DNA from: Thermococcus sp. 4557 | GTDB taxonomy: Archaea; Methanobacteriota_B; Thermococci; Thermococcales; Thermococcaceae | Length of the DNA stretch: 64,000 nucleotides | Assembly (NCBI RefSeq): GCF_000221185.1 | Contig: NC_015865.1 | Span: 992,001-1,056,000, forward strand | Direction of reading: 5' to 3' | Part shown: in pieces, positions 35,974-43,920 of the stretch | Position numbering within the stretch: the stretch's first letter is position 1 | Layout: each line of letters begins with the position of its first letter | Program-made: the position numbers and the translations under genes | The notes under the pieces: model-generated | Database searches by the model: none | Seen by the model: only the letters and a program-made list of their open reading frames with translations | Told to the model about the DNA's origin: nothing

Positions 35974-36555
35974 ATGAAGAAAGTTGCTGCAATCCTGGGA
36001 CTTCTCTTCCTGACCGCAATGCTGAACCCCGTTGCCGCCTCCGGCAGCAAGGGCGACGCCAACTACTGGCACCCCTATCCGTGGAACGTCGCCCCCGGCG
36101 ACATCGTCATCGGACACAACCCCAACAGCGATAAGTTCATACCGGGCTATTGGACACACACGGGAATGATAGCCTACTACGACAGCTATTACGGGGAATG
36201 GGTCGTTATAGAGGCCTGGGAATCTGGGATAAGGATGGTTCTTCTCTCCGACTTCCTCCGCAGGTACGACACTGTGGCTGTTCTGCGTGTTGCCACGAGC
36301 GATTACGTCAGGCAGAACGCCGTGTACTTCGCATACTACCAGCTCGGGAAGCCCTACGACTGGGGCTGGTGGACGAAGCAGGTTTACGGTGATTCCTACT
36401 ACTGCTCGGAGCTCGTGTGGGCGGCATACATCGCCGCGGGCGGCCCGGACATCGACGCCAACCCCGGCTGGAGCTGGACCTACGCCAACGGGGTCGCCCC
36501 GCAGGAAGTTTACGACGACGGAGACACCTACGTAATCTACTACCACTCGGCCTGA
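35974..36555 (+). CDS. secreted permuted papain-fold (NlpC/P60, YiiX-like) protein 1
   Basis: 193 residues with a signal peptide (cleavage near NPVAAS). Circularly permuted papain-like order: His62 in YWTHTGM comes before Cys144 in YYCSELVW, with Glu80 in VIEAW between them. The family hydrolyses amide or ester bonds in cell-wall or lipid-like substrates; archaea lack murein, so the substrate is open. ATG 35974 has GGAGGTG upstream. A tandem paralogue follows at 36723. Confidence 0.83.
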   Translation: MKKVAAILGLLFLTAMLNPVAASGSKGDANYWHPYPWNVAPGDIVIGHNPNSDKFIPGYWTHTGMIAYYDSYYGEWVVIEAWESGIRMVLLSDFLRRYDTVAVLRVATSDYVRQNAVYFAYYQLGKPYDWGWWTKQVYGDSYYCSELVWAAYIAAGGPDIDANPGWSWTYANGVAPQEVYDDGDTYVIYYHSA

Positions 36556-36722
36556 CCACCCCATTTTCTTTTTGCTGACCAGAAAGGAATATTTCATCAA
36601 CGTATTCTGCCAGAAGGTAGCACAAAACTATGGACATCAAGTCCAATGTAAACAACGAAGGAGAATAAAACTTATTAACCTGCCGGCCTATTTTTGTTCC
36701 GCCCAACACTGGGGGTGATGAA

Positions 36723-37337
36723 ATGAGGAAGCTTGGAATAATAGCAGTGGTCTTCCTCCTTCTCGGCGCCACCGTTCCGGGTGCCAGCGCCGGCGACCTC
36801 CTGAACTACATCTGGGACACAAGCACCTACCAGCACCCGTACCCGACCGACGTCCAGCCGGGTGACCTCGTCTACGGCCACAGCCCGGACCTTTTCAACG
36901 CCATAATCCCCGGCTACTGGATACACGTTGCCATCGTCGCCTGGTACAACGAGAGCATCAACGACTGGATGGTTATAGAGGCCAAGATAGGCAAGGGCAT
37001 CATCATCAGCCCGCTCAGCGAGTTCCTCAGCAGGTACGACGTGGTTGCCCTCCAGAGGGTCAGGGTCGACGACGCCACCAAGCAGAGGGCCATTCAGTTC
37101 GCCTACCAGCAGCTCGGAAAGCCCTACAACTACAACTACATCGGCAAGCCGAAGGTCTACGACGACGAGTACTACTGCTCCCAGCTCATCTGGGCGGCCT
37201 ACCTCGTCGCCAGCAACTTCCAGGTGAACCTTGACGCGAACGACGGTGCCTGGAGCTGGACCTACTTCTACTCAGTCGCCCCGCAGGAAGTTTACGACGA
37301 CCCAATGACCTACACCATCTACAAGCACGAGGCCTGA
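36723..37337 (+). CDS. secreted permuted papain-fold (NlpC/P60, YiiX-like) protein 2
   Basis: 204 residues, paralogue of the preceding gene (shared HPYP, PGDIV/PGDLV, PGYW, LGKPY, YYCS and VAPQEVYDD blocks). Signal peptide to about residue 23, His68 in GYWIHVA, Glu86 in VIEAK, Cys152 in YYCSQLIW. It has its own promoter (AACTTATTAACC near 36668) and GGGGTGATG ribosome site, so the pair may be differently expressed. Extracellular. Confidence 0.83.
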   Translation: MRKLGIIAVVFLLLGATVPGASAGDLLNYIWDTSTYQHPYPTDVQPGDLVYGHSPDLFNAIIPGYWIHVAIVAWYNESINDWMVIEAKIGKGIIISPLSEFLSRYDVVALQRVRVDDATKQRAIQFAYQQLGKPYNYNYIGKPKVYDDEYYCSQLIWAAYLVASNFQVNLDANDGAWSWTYFYSVAPQEVYDDPMTYTIYKHEA

Positions 37338-37436
37338 GTCCTATTCTCCTTTCTTTCCATTCCCCCATCCAACAAAAGCCTTTTATACTTCCTAACCCAA
37401 TAATACCTCGAAGTTCGATGCATCGGGGTGATAAGT

Positions 37437-37775
37437 ATGGACGACATCATCATAACGACCACTGAAAGCCTGCCCGGCTACCGCGTGGTCGAGGTGAAGG
37501 GCCTCGCGAGGGGCGGCATAGTCAGGGCCACCCACGTTGGCAGGGACATAATGGCCTTCTTCAAGAACCTCAAGGGCGGAGAGGTTCAGGAGTACACACA
37601 GATGCTTGCGGAGGCCAGAGAGGAGGCCCTGAGGAGGATGAAGCTCCACGCCGAGGACATGGGTGCCAACGCGGTCGTGGGTGTTCGCTTTATGACCTCC
37701 GCGGTGGCCTCAGGTATGGCCGAGATATACGCCTACGGCACGGCGGTGGTCGTTGAGAAGATTGAGGAGGAGTGA
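37437..37775 (+). CDS. YbjQ/UPF0145 family protein
   Basis: 112 residues. Typical features: N-terminal beta strand IITTTESLPGYRVVEV, REEALRRMKLHAEDMGANAVVGVRF in the middle and YGTAVVV at the end. The family forms pentamers and has been annotated as heavy-metal binding on thin grounds. GGGGTGATA precedes ATG 37437. It is followed two bases later by the YhfC-type gene. Confidence 0.9.
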   Translation: MDDIIITTTESLPGYRVVEVKGLARGGIVRATHVGRDIMAFFKNLKGGEVQEYTQMLAEAREEALRRMKLHAEDMGANAVVGVRFMTSAVASGMAEIYAYGTAVVVEKIEEE

Positions 37776-37777
37776 GC

Positions 37778-38482
37778 ATGTATCTCCTCCCGTTCCCCAT
37801 ACTCGGCGGGCTGCTGGCGTGGGCGACGGTTTATTTTCTGGGCTTCGAGAAGCAGAGGTGGGGAGAGTTCGTCCTCGGTTTAGCGGCGTTTTTCATTGCG
37901 ATAGTTATCCAGAACCCCGTCCAGCAGCTCCCTCTCCTTGGAATCGGGATAAAGTCCAACGCCGACGTTATAGCAAGGGGAACCGCATTCACCATAGGTG
38001 TTTCTATATGGCTCGGTCTCATCGCTGGAGTCGTCCAAGAAGGGGCAAAGTACCTCCTGGTGAAGGGGAAGAGTCTGAACACCGGCCTGTTCATGGGTCT
38101 GGGCTTTGGAATAACAGAGGTCTTCATTATAGCAGGGGCCGCTCTGGCGGGGGCCCTGGCCACGGGGGAGCCCCTAGACGTTCCCACGGGCGCGGCGCTG
38201 CTCTCAATGGTGGAGCGCTACTTCGTCGTCCTCTTCCACGTGGGGACCGGAATATACCTCGCGTACGCATACAGGGAGGGCTACGGGAAAACGGGCCTTC
38301 TGGCGATGATAGGAATCCACACGGTCATCGATTCCCTGGCGGCGTATTATCAGCTCACGAAAAGCGAACCTATCATGTACGCGGTGGAGGTTATAAGCGC
38401 CCTCACCGCACTGGGACTGCTGTACTACACGATTCCAAAGGCGAAGCTCGAGCTACCCAAGGAAGAGGAAGCCCTGTGGTGA
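37778..38482 (+). CDS. YhfC-type intramembrane glutamic protease-like protein
   Basis: 234 residues, about seven membrane helices. Conserved polar residues sit in membrane segments: Glu in VVQEGAKYLL (about 92), Glu in FGITEVFII (about 115), His in VLFHVGTG (about 156) and His in GIHTVIDS (about 180). This Glu/His pattern resembles the YhfC branch of CPBP/Rce1-like glutamic intramembrane proteases. ATG 37778 is preferred over GTG 37772. It precedes PadR and SdpI-like genes, so a role in signalling or peptide immunity is conceivable. Confidence 0.75.
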   Translation: MYLLPFPILGGLLAWATVYFLGFEKQRWGEFVLGLAAFFIAIVIQNPVQQLPLLGIGIKSNADVIARGTAFTIGVSIWLGLIAGVVQEGAKYLLVKGKSLNTGLFMGLGFGITEVFIIAGAALAGALATGEPLDVPTGAALLSMVERYFVVLFHVGTGIYLAYAYREGYGKTGLLAMIGIHTVIDSLAAYYQLTKSEPIMYAVEVISALTALGLLYYTIPKAKLELPKEEEALW

Positions 38483-38493
38483 GCGACGTGCTG

Positions 38494-38850
38494 ATGGACA
38501 GGAAGGAGAATGCCCTCAAGAAGCTGAGAAAGGACCTTCGCTCAGGACTCTACTCCTACCTAGTTCTCCTGCTCCTGGAGAGGGAAGGGGAGCTCCACGG
38601 CTACGCGATACGGAAAAGGCTTGAGGAGCTGAGCGACGGCAGAATCGTGCCGAGCGAAGGGGCACTCTACGACATCCTCAAGAGCCTGAAAAAGAGCGGC
38701 CTGGTTCAGGACACCTGGGCGGAAGTCGGCGGGAGACCGAGGAAGTACTACTCCCTCACGAAGCTGGGCAGGGATGTTTTAGGCGAGCTGAAGAGGGAGA
38801 TAGGGGCGATAACGGAGACCCTGGAGAGGATTGAAGATGGTGATGGCTGA
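38494..38850 (+). CDS. PadR-family transcriptional regulator
   Basis: 118 residues. Winged helix with the PadR hallmark LLLEREGELHGYAIRKRLEE (about 23-42) and PSEGALYDILKSLKKSGLV, followed by a GGRPRKYYSLT wing and a C-terminal dimerisation helix. ATG 38494 is chosen; GTG 38479 and 38488 are also in frame. It overlaps the DUF1648 gene by 14 bases, so it probably controls this operon. Confidence 0.9.
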   Translation: MDRKENALKKLRKDLRSGLYSYLVLLLLEREGELHGYAIRKRLEELSDGRIVPSEGALYDILKSLKKSGLVQDTWAEVGGRPRKYYSLTKLGRDVLGELKREIGAITETLERIEDGDG

Positions 38851-39337
38851 AAAGGAGTCCTCTTTCGATTCCTACCGGATGAAAGATGGGCTGAGATTTT
38901 ACTTACTCCTGCAGCTCGCCTTTCTCGGAGCATACCTATTGCTGGCCGCAATCTTGTGGAACAAACTTCCAGAGACCATCGCCGTGCACTTCAAATCCTC
39001 CGGAACGCCGGACATTTTCTCGGACAAGCTGTGGGGTGTGGTGGAGCTTCCTGCTCTTGTGTGGCTTCTGTTCTTCGTCCTGACGCTGCTGGCCAAAAAC
39101 TCTGAATTCTCCATTCGGATGCGCATCTACCCCGGAAAAATAAAAGCCTGGGCCGGGCTTATGACCCTGATGAGTGCAGGGATCATCATTGTCGTGTCCA
39201 CCTCGGTGCTCTATAATGCAGGATTTACTTCCGGAGAGGCAGTCGGCTACGCTGGGCTTCTCCTTATAACTATGGTTCTCGTAGGGATTTACCGCCTGAT
39301 TATGGGTGGCACGGATGGAGGGCTACGGGCTCCTTAG
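38837..39337 (+). CDS. DUF1648-domain membrane protein
   Basis: 166 residues, four membrane helices. The LPETIAVHFKSSGTPDIFSDK block (about 43-63) is the DUF1648 signature, usually the N-terminal part of SdpI-type proteins. Here DUF1648 and the SdpI-like part are two overlapping genes. ATG 38837 follows GGAGAGGA. In Bacillus, SdpI is both immunity protein and signal transducer for the Sdp toxin; that role here is inference. Confidence 0.8.
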   Translation: MVMAEKESSFDSYRMKDGLRFYLLLQLAFLGAYLLLAAILWNKLPETIAVHFKSSGTPDIFSDKLWGVVELPALVWLLFFVLTLLAKNSEFSIRMRIYPGKIKAWAGLMTLMSAGIIIVVSTSVLYNAGFTSGEAVGYAGLLLITMVLVGIYRLIMGGTDGGLRAP

Positions 39338-40055
39338 AATCATCTGGGCGGCATTCATCGGCCTCGGCATGATCACCGCGGGGATTCTCACGTTCACCTC
39401 AAAGGGTGAGCCCGGAATAGGGTTCAGGATAGGCCACACCTACCTCTCGGAGCGGGCGAGGAGAAAAGCGAACCGCGTTTCAGGAATCGGGACGATTTTG
39501 ACCGGGGTTTTCCTTATAATCCTCTCCCCGTTTCTGAGCTTCGCATGGCTGGCTGTCTTCCTGCTCCTCGGCCTCGGAACAACAATGCTCTTCGCCTATT
39601 TAACTGCGAAGCGCGAGTACGAGCTTGAGGAGCTCTCAACGGAGGCGCCGGAGAAACCCGGAAGAATAATAGAACCGCCGAATCTGAAGGTATACATTGG
39701 TCTCCAGGCGGCATTTCTGGGGGTTTTTGTACTTTTCTCTGCAAGGGGAAGTGTTTCAAAGGAAACCACGCTGGTCATCGGCGGGGCGCTTCTCCTGTTC
39801 CTCGCGCTCACCGTTCTGTTTTCCCGACCCCTCGTCTTTCAGCTTGCTCCCGGCTTCTCCGGAATCATGGCTAGGAAGTTCGCAAGGGCGCTGACCCTCG
39901 TCTCAGGTCTGATAACGGCAGAGATCACCCTAGCGGCACTTGGATACGAGCCCGGCCCCCTTGGCGTCGTCTTGCTTCTTACAACCTCACTCGGAGTTAT
40001 CTTCTACGCCGCCTTCATCGCCCTTACGGGGGCCTATGAGGAAGGTTACTATTAG
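39315..40055 (+). CDS. SdpI-like membrane protein
   Basis: 246 residues, about seven membrane helices. The segment GIGFRIGHTYLSERARRKANRVSG (35-58 region) resembles the SdpI motif with the R-T/H-x-S-x-x-x-W/A-x-x-x-N/H pattern. Overlaps DUF1648 by 23 bases; ATG 39315 follows GGGTGG. Converges on the HTH gene with a four-base overlap. Membrane, function inferred only from the SdpI likeness. Confidence 0.7.
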   Translation: MEGYGLLRIIWAAFIGLGMITAGILTFTSKGEPGIGFRIGHTYLSERARRKANRVSGIGTILTGVFLIILSPFLSFAWLAVFLLLGLGTTMLFAYLTAKREYELEELSTEAPEKPGRIIEPPNLKVYIGLQAAFLGVFVLFSARGSVSKETTLVIGGALLLFLALTVLFSRPLVFQLAPGFSGIMARKFARALTLVSGLITAEITLAALGYEPGPLGVVLLLTTSLGVIFYAAFIALTGAYEEGYY

Positions 40056-40444
40056 CTTTCAAGGGCCTTTATCAGCTCTTCTCGATCAGGTTCCCTGGTT
40101 ATTCCCATCTCAACGGCGTGCTCAAGCACGTACTCCGGCAGATCCTCCCCGAAGAATGCCCTTATCCCCTTCCCCGGGAAGTAGAACGCATAAACCCTGA
40201 CGTTTTTATCGAGGCACCTTCCCCTCGCGACCATGAAGCCCTTCTCGGCGTTAACCCTGACGATATCCCACGAAAAAACTTCAGCGAGGCCAAAGAAAGC
40301 CTCGAAGAGCTTCACCCTGGCATCTTTCAGAGCCTTGTTTACCGCCTGGCGGGAGATTCCGAGGGCCTCGGCTATCTCAACTTCACGCATTCCCTTGGCC
40401 CTCATCAGCCATACCTTTTCCATGCCATCAGGAAGCCTGAACAC
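40052..40444 (-). CDS. HTH DNA-binding protein
   Basis: 130 residues. HTH of the sigma-region-4/Fis-like type at about 12-40 (MREVEIAEALGISRQAVNKALKDA), then an alpha/beta region of unknown fold. GTG 40444 is chosen since GGGGGGAG lies seven bases before it; TTG 40462 would add six residues. It overlaps the upstream membrane-protein gene by 17 bases, so they form one operon, possibly autoregulated through the palindrome at 41140. Confidence 0.78.
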   Translation of the reverse strand: MFRLPDGMEKVWLMRAKGMREVEIAEALGISRQAVNKALKDARVKLFEAFFGLAEVFSWDIVRVNAEKGFMVARGRCLDKNVRVYAFYFPGKGIRAFFGEDLPEYVLEHAVEMGITREPDREELIKALES

Positions 40445-41105
40445 CGGAACTACTCCCCCCAAGCGCTTTCAGGAAAACTTCCATGGTGGTCTGATCATCG
40501 AAGGCTATCAGACACTTTCCTCGCGAGGTTCCCAAAACGACATAATCCTTCACATAGTGGTTGAGATACGTGAAAACCAGTGCAATCTCAACTGCAACAA
40601 CCATGGCAAAGTCAACGGCAGCGGGCACTGCCAACCACAGGAGAAAGCCAAGAATCATAGGCAGAACCAAAAGCGCCATACCAATGGATTCGTTCTCAAA
40701 GGGCAGAAGAAGGAGTAGGAGATACACAAAAGAAACCAAAAATAGGACAGTATAACCTGTGTAATCTCTGCTTGGATGGGTCAGCACAACAAGGATGGAA
40801 AAGCATGCCGTCGAGAACACAAGTAGGAAAAACATGGGGAACTCCCCGGCAAGCGAAGTGGCCCTCAGCCTGCGGATTACCTTGACCTCATCTATCTCAT
40901 CCAAGTGGATTTCTCGGCTCATTCGTCCGAAGAGATACCTAAGCCTGAGAACTCCATCTTCAATCTCAGCAGACGTCCCCCAGGACATTGCGAGGAACAA
41001 CCAACCTGCAATGACAACCCAAGGAGTTTCAAAAACTAAGGGTGCGACTACAAAGAACACGAATCCCAAGGCCAGCAAAAGCAACTGTGGCCCCGACGTG
41101 TTCAT
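40428..41105 (-). CDS. membrane protein with PH-like domain
   Basis: 225 residues. Two membrane helices at about 8-40, a short beta domain (about 45-80, EIEDGVLRLRYLFGR, HLDEIDEVKVI) of the bacterial PH type, two or three more helices (90-160) and a cytoplasmic tail. ATG 41105 has GAGGAG about 10 bases upstream. First gene of the operon with the HTH protein. Might sense membrane state and signal to the HTH partner, which is inference. Confidence 0.65.
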   Translation of the reverse strand: MNTSGPQLLLLALGFVFFVVAPLVFETPWVVIAGWLFLAMSWGTSAEIEDGVLRLRYLFGRMSREIHLDEIDEVKVIRRLRATSLAGEFPMFFLLVFSTACFSILVVLTHPSRDYTGYTVLFLVSFVYLLLLLLPFENESIGMALLVLPMILGFLLWLAVPAAVDFAMVVAVEIALVFTYLNHYVKDYVVLGTSRGKCLIAFDDQTTMEVFLKALGGSSSGVQAS

Positions 41106-41139
41106 CGGGGTTGCTCCTCTCAACCTCACACTTACCACC

Positions 41140-41163
41140 TTGTCAACCTATGTAAGTTGACAA
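41140..41163. promoter_or_regulatory. 24-bp palindrome TTGTCAAC-N8-GTTGACAA
   Basis: Perfect 8-bp arms with an 8-base spacer between divergent genes. It directly adjoins a TATA (AAATATTTAAG at about 41164-41174) usable on both strands, so binding would block the membrane-protein/HTH operon and affect the methyltransferase gene. Confidence 0.65.
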
Positions 41164-41223
41164 AATATTTAAGCCTTTCGATGCATTTAAATAATTTCAC
41201 ACATTCTTTACCGTGGTGATGCC

Positions 41224-42018
41224 ATGTCCCTTGAAGGGCTCTACCGTTACGCCAGGGCATATATGGAGCCGGGCAATGAGGGGGCGAGAAAAAGGTTCGG
41301 GGAACTGGTGGAGTTCTTTGAAAAGCTGGAGCTTCCCCGAGGGGGAAGGGTTCTCGACCTGTGCGCCGGCACCGGCATAGCAGGGGCGGCCGCCGCCAAG
41401 GCCACCGGAGCAAGCAGGTTAACCGTCCTGGATGTCCGGGCCGAGGACCTCGAAAGGGTTCACGAGTGGCTCGAGTTGGCGGGTGCGAGCACAGCACCCA
41501 CCAAGGTCCGGGGAGATGTGAGGAACGTGCCCGACCTCGTGGAGGAGCACGATGTGGCAGTGCTCTTTGGCAACACCATGATACACTTCGATCCCTTCGA
41601 CGCGGTGAGGATATTCGCCGGCGTCGCCCTAACACTGAGCGGGGACGGGGTCTTCATGGTCGAGGACACCGACAGGGTTTACAGGATACTGTACAGCATC
41701 GGCTACAAGGAATTCTTCGTCGAGAGCAAGGGAGAAAACCACACCCTCGCCTCCGTCCACGAGGGATATGACGTCAGAAGGGGGACGTTCAAAAGGGCCT
41801 ACTACCTCCTGCCGGGGTTTGAGAAAGTGGGGGAGTTCGACTTCCATCACTGGGACCTGGCGACCCAGCTGGCGATCGGGCGGATATTCTTCGGAGAGGC
41901 CAGACTGATACGGCCGGGGGAGCACGGATTCACGCGCGTGGGAGACGTCCTCTACTTCAAACGCCCAAGAAAGGACATCGCTGCGCTCGTCCTCGACGAC
42001 TTCAGCGGTCCGCTCTGA
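41224..42018 (+). CDS. class I SAM-dependent methyltransferase
   Basis: 264 residues. SAM-binding motif VLDLCAGTGIAG (about 43-54), acidic VLDVRAED near 70, and a VLFGNTMIHFD segment near 118 in the motif IV position. The C-terminal third is a substrate domain rich in aromatic and His residues (EFDFHHWDL). Substrate not recognisable. ATG 41224 follows GGTGATG. Overlaps the small membrane protein of the other strand by 17 bases. Confidence 0.8.
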   Translation: MSLEGLYRYARAYMEPGNEGARKRFGELVEFFEKLELPRGGRVLDLCAGTGIAGAAAAKATGASRLTVLDVRAEDLERVHEWLELAGASTAPTKVRGDVRNVPDLVEEHDVAVLFGNTMIHFDPFDAVRIFAGVALTLSGDGVFMVEDTDRVYRILYSIGYKEFFVESKGENHTLASVHEGYDVRRGTFKRAYYLLPGFEKVGEFDFHHWDLATQLAIGRIFFGEARLIRPGEHGFTRVGDVLYFKRPRKDIAALVLDDFSGPL

Positions 42019-42391
42019 AAGCTATCTCTATTTCCTGTCCCGTGTTTCCATTCTTTACGACGAGGTACTGGGGCCCCTCCGACGTTATGAGGTCCAGGTT
42101 AACCTCCGTCACGTTTTCCCAGCGGAGGATGACGCTGCCAGCGGTGACGTTCTCAAAGTAGCCCGATTCGGAGGTGACGATGTAGACGGAGAACGGGTGC
42201 TCCGCCCTCACGTGCCCCGTCACGTGGGAGCCAGCCGGGAGCAGCTCTGCCTGAAGGGCACCCGCTTCGAAGTATCCCCTTTGATAAGAGGAGTCAGGCA
42301 GGAACACCGCGGCATTGGCGGCCAGTCCAACCCCCAGTGCCACCAGGAGGAGAACCCCCACAAGGATGTATCCCCTGATTTTCGTCACCAT
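42002..42391 (-). CDS. small secreted or membrane-anchored protein
   Basis: 129 residues. A membrane anchor at about 7-27 and a beta-rich exported domain, no cysteines in the domain. The TATA-like TTTTAAGAATA near 42405-42417 would start transcription at about 42390, so it is probably leaderless from ATG 42391 (ATG 42397 is the alternative). Function unknown; antisense overlap of 17 bases with the methyltransferase. Confidence 0.65.
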   Translation of the reverse strand: MVTKIRGYILVGVLLLVALGVGLAANAAVFLPDSSYQRGYFEAGALQAELLPAGSHVTGHVRAEHPFSVYIVTSESGYFENVTAGSVILRWENVTEVNLDLITSEGPQYLVVKNGNTGQEIEIAFRADR

Positions 42392-42621
42392 ACACATTAT
42401 ACGCTTTTATTCTTAAAACCCTTTCGAAACCGGCCCCCAAATGGAAAGCAGAGCCCCCACTGAGCCCCGTTGATGTAAAATCTCCAACATACACCGCTCC
42501 ACCACTGGAAAATCCGGAACCCGATAACGGGGATATTGGCCACTTTCCAAAAAATGGGTTTTTGTGATCAGAACAGTACTGTGATGCAGCATATAAACAC
42601 AAAGAGAAAGGGGAGACCCAA

Positions 42622-43416
42622 TCACAGGGCGTAGTGCTCGGGGCGCCTGTCCCTGAAGACGTCGTTCATCTCGTTGAGCCTCTTGTTCCTCGCCATCCCG
42701 AGGTCTATCTCGACAACGGCCACCTCCTCCTCATCCTCGCTCCCCATCGCCAGCACTTCAGCCTTCGGCGATGCTATCGTGCTCTTACCGATGAACCTCA
42801 GTCCAAACTCTTCGCCGACCCTGTTGGCGGTTATCGTGTAGACACGGTTCTCCAAGGCCCGTATGGGCATCGCCCTGGGGGCGTAGGGCATCACCAGGTT
42901 GCTGGGGTGGGCTATGATGTCGGCCCCTTTGAGGGCGAGCGTTCTCGCGGACTCCGGGAAGAACCAGTCGAAGCATATCATGACGCCGACCTTTGCTATC
43001 CCGATGTTGAAAACATGAAAGCCCAAGTCCCCAGGTTCGAAGAAGAGCTTCTCGCGGTAGAAGAGGTGAACCTTGCGGTATTTGCCTATGTATCCGCTGC
43101 CTATCGGACCTGTAACGACCGCGGAATTGTACAGCTTTCCGTTCTCGTCCTTCTCCGCGGTCCCCGCGACTATGAAGACACCGAGCTCTCTGGAGAGCTC
43201 CATGAGAAACTGGGTCGTGGGTCCGTCGGGTATCTGACCCGCGACTTCAAGGACTTCCGCCTTGCTTCTGAAGTTGTAGCCGGTGTCAAAGAGCTCCGGA
43301 AGGACGATGAGTTCCGCGCCTTCATCGGCGGCGGCACGTATCAGCTCCCCGGCTTTGGAGTAGTTCGCCTCAGGTTCAAGAAAAACGGGTTCCATCTGAA
43401 CGTAAGCCACCTTCAT
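42622..43416 (-). CDS. carbon-nitrogen hydrolase (nitrilase superfamily)
   Basis: 264 residues. Catalytic triad visible: Glu41 in VLPELF, Lys115 in YRKVHLF, Cys148 in MICFDWFFPE. Close in layout to the hyperthermophilic nitrilase described from Pyrococcus abyssi, which hydrolyses small aliphatic nitriles. ATG 43416 has GGTGATGG upstream. The 225-base gap between it and the next gene on this strand holds a TATA-like TTTATATG (42593-42600 on -) and the palindrome ACAGTACTGT at 42573-42582. Confidence 0.9.
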   Translation of the reverse strand: MKVAYVQMEPVFLEPEANYSKAGELIRAAADEGAELIVLPELFDTGYNFRSKAEVLEVAGQIPDGPTTQFLMELSRELGVFIVAGTAEKDENGKLYNSAVVTGPIGSGYIGKYRKVHLFYREKLFFEPGDLGFHVFNIGIAKVGVMICFDWFFPESARTLALKGADIIAHPSNLVMPYAPRAMPIRALENRVYTITANRVGEEFGLRFIGKSTIASPKAEVLAMGSEDEEEVAVVEIDLGMARNKRLNEMNDVFRDRRPEHYAL

Positions 43417-43637
43417 GCCATCACCGTTCGGTGTTGGGCTGAAGAGTTGATAAGGTTAGCGGACGGATTTCCCGGAAGCATACCACATTGATAGGGTATC
43501 AAACGCTCCAAACAGCGTTAAAATAGGATTGCGATACCAGGGACAACGCATACACAGCAACATCCGGTTTAAACTTCCCAATTACCACAACAAGGACATG
43601 AACATGCGAAAAATTTAAGAACCTGGAACCCGCTCTC

Positions 43638-43712
43638 CCGTGCCGTTTTCCCCGCTTGCGGGTGTCCATGAAGCTTTTTAGCCGTACGAAAAGTACCGGC
43701 CCTTCCCCACGG
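43638..43712 (+). ncRNA. candidate small structured RNA
   Basis: About 75 nt starting 22-26 bases after a TATA element. CCGTG (43638-43642) can close with CACGG (43708-43712). Inside are CCCG/CGGG (about 43651-43662) and GCC-GTAC/GTAC-GGC with a bulged C and a GAAAA loop (43681-43700). No box C/D or H/ACA signature, so class unknown. It may instead be an upstream leader of L41e. Confidence 0.3.
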
Positions 43713-43742
43713 AAAAGCTTAAAAAGGAACCTCCGGAGCTAA

Positions 43743-43763
43743 CCCCTGAGAGAAACTCAGGGG
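43743..43763 (+). promoter_or_regulatory. perfect inverted repeat over the L41e ribosome site
   Basis: Arms CCCCTGAG (43743-43750) and CTCAGGGG (43756-43763), 5-base loop. The GGGG of the right arm is the start of the ribosome site GGGGTGATG before ATG 43772. In RNA it would mask that site; the predicted start site near 43748 makes a DNA operator equally possible. Confidence 0.5.
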
Positions 43764-43771
43764 TGATGATC

Positions 43772-43885
43772 ATGAAGAGGCGCCCAAGGAAGTGGAAGAA
43801 GAAGGGAAGAATGAGGTGGAAGTGGATCAAGAAGAGGGTCAGGAGACTCAAGAGGCAGCGCAGGAAGGAGCGCGGACTCATCTGA
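43772..43885 (+). CDS. rpl41e: 50S ribosomal protein L41e
   Basis: 37 residues, extremely basic single helix ([18 protein letters not shown] at the start, ending in RKERGLI). It forms an inter-subunit bridge in archaeal/eukaryotic ribosomes. GGGGTGATG precedes the ATG. The high Arg/Lys content and exact family length make the call secure although it is very short. Confidence 0.93.
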   Translation: MKRRPRKWKKKGRMRWKWIKKRVRRLKRQRRKERGLI

Positions 43886-43920
43886 TGCTCCTCCTTTTCT
43901 CCACCGTTTTCGGTGGTCCC

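Larger units (their letters stand above)
43417..43771. other. 355-base intergenic region with two promoters and inverted repeats
   Basis: No protein gene seen. It contains a TATA (AAATTTAAG near 43611-43619), a structured 75-base segment (43638-43712) and the L41e promoter (GCTTAAAAAG, 43717-43726). The first 190 bases, next to the nitrilase start, show no clear element beyond that gene's promoter. Confidence 0.6.

Noticed and set aside
37753-38493. Upstream extension of the PadR frame
   Set aside because: Out-of-frame reading of the YhfC-type gene, Arg-rich with no domain; PadR starts near 38494.
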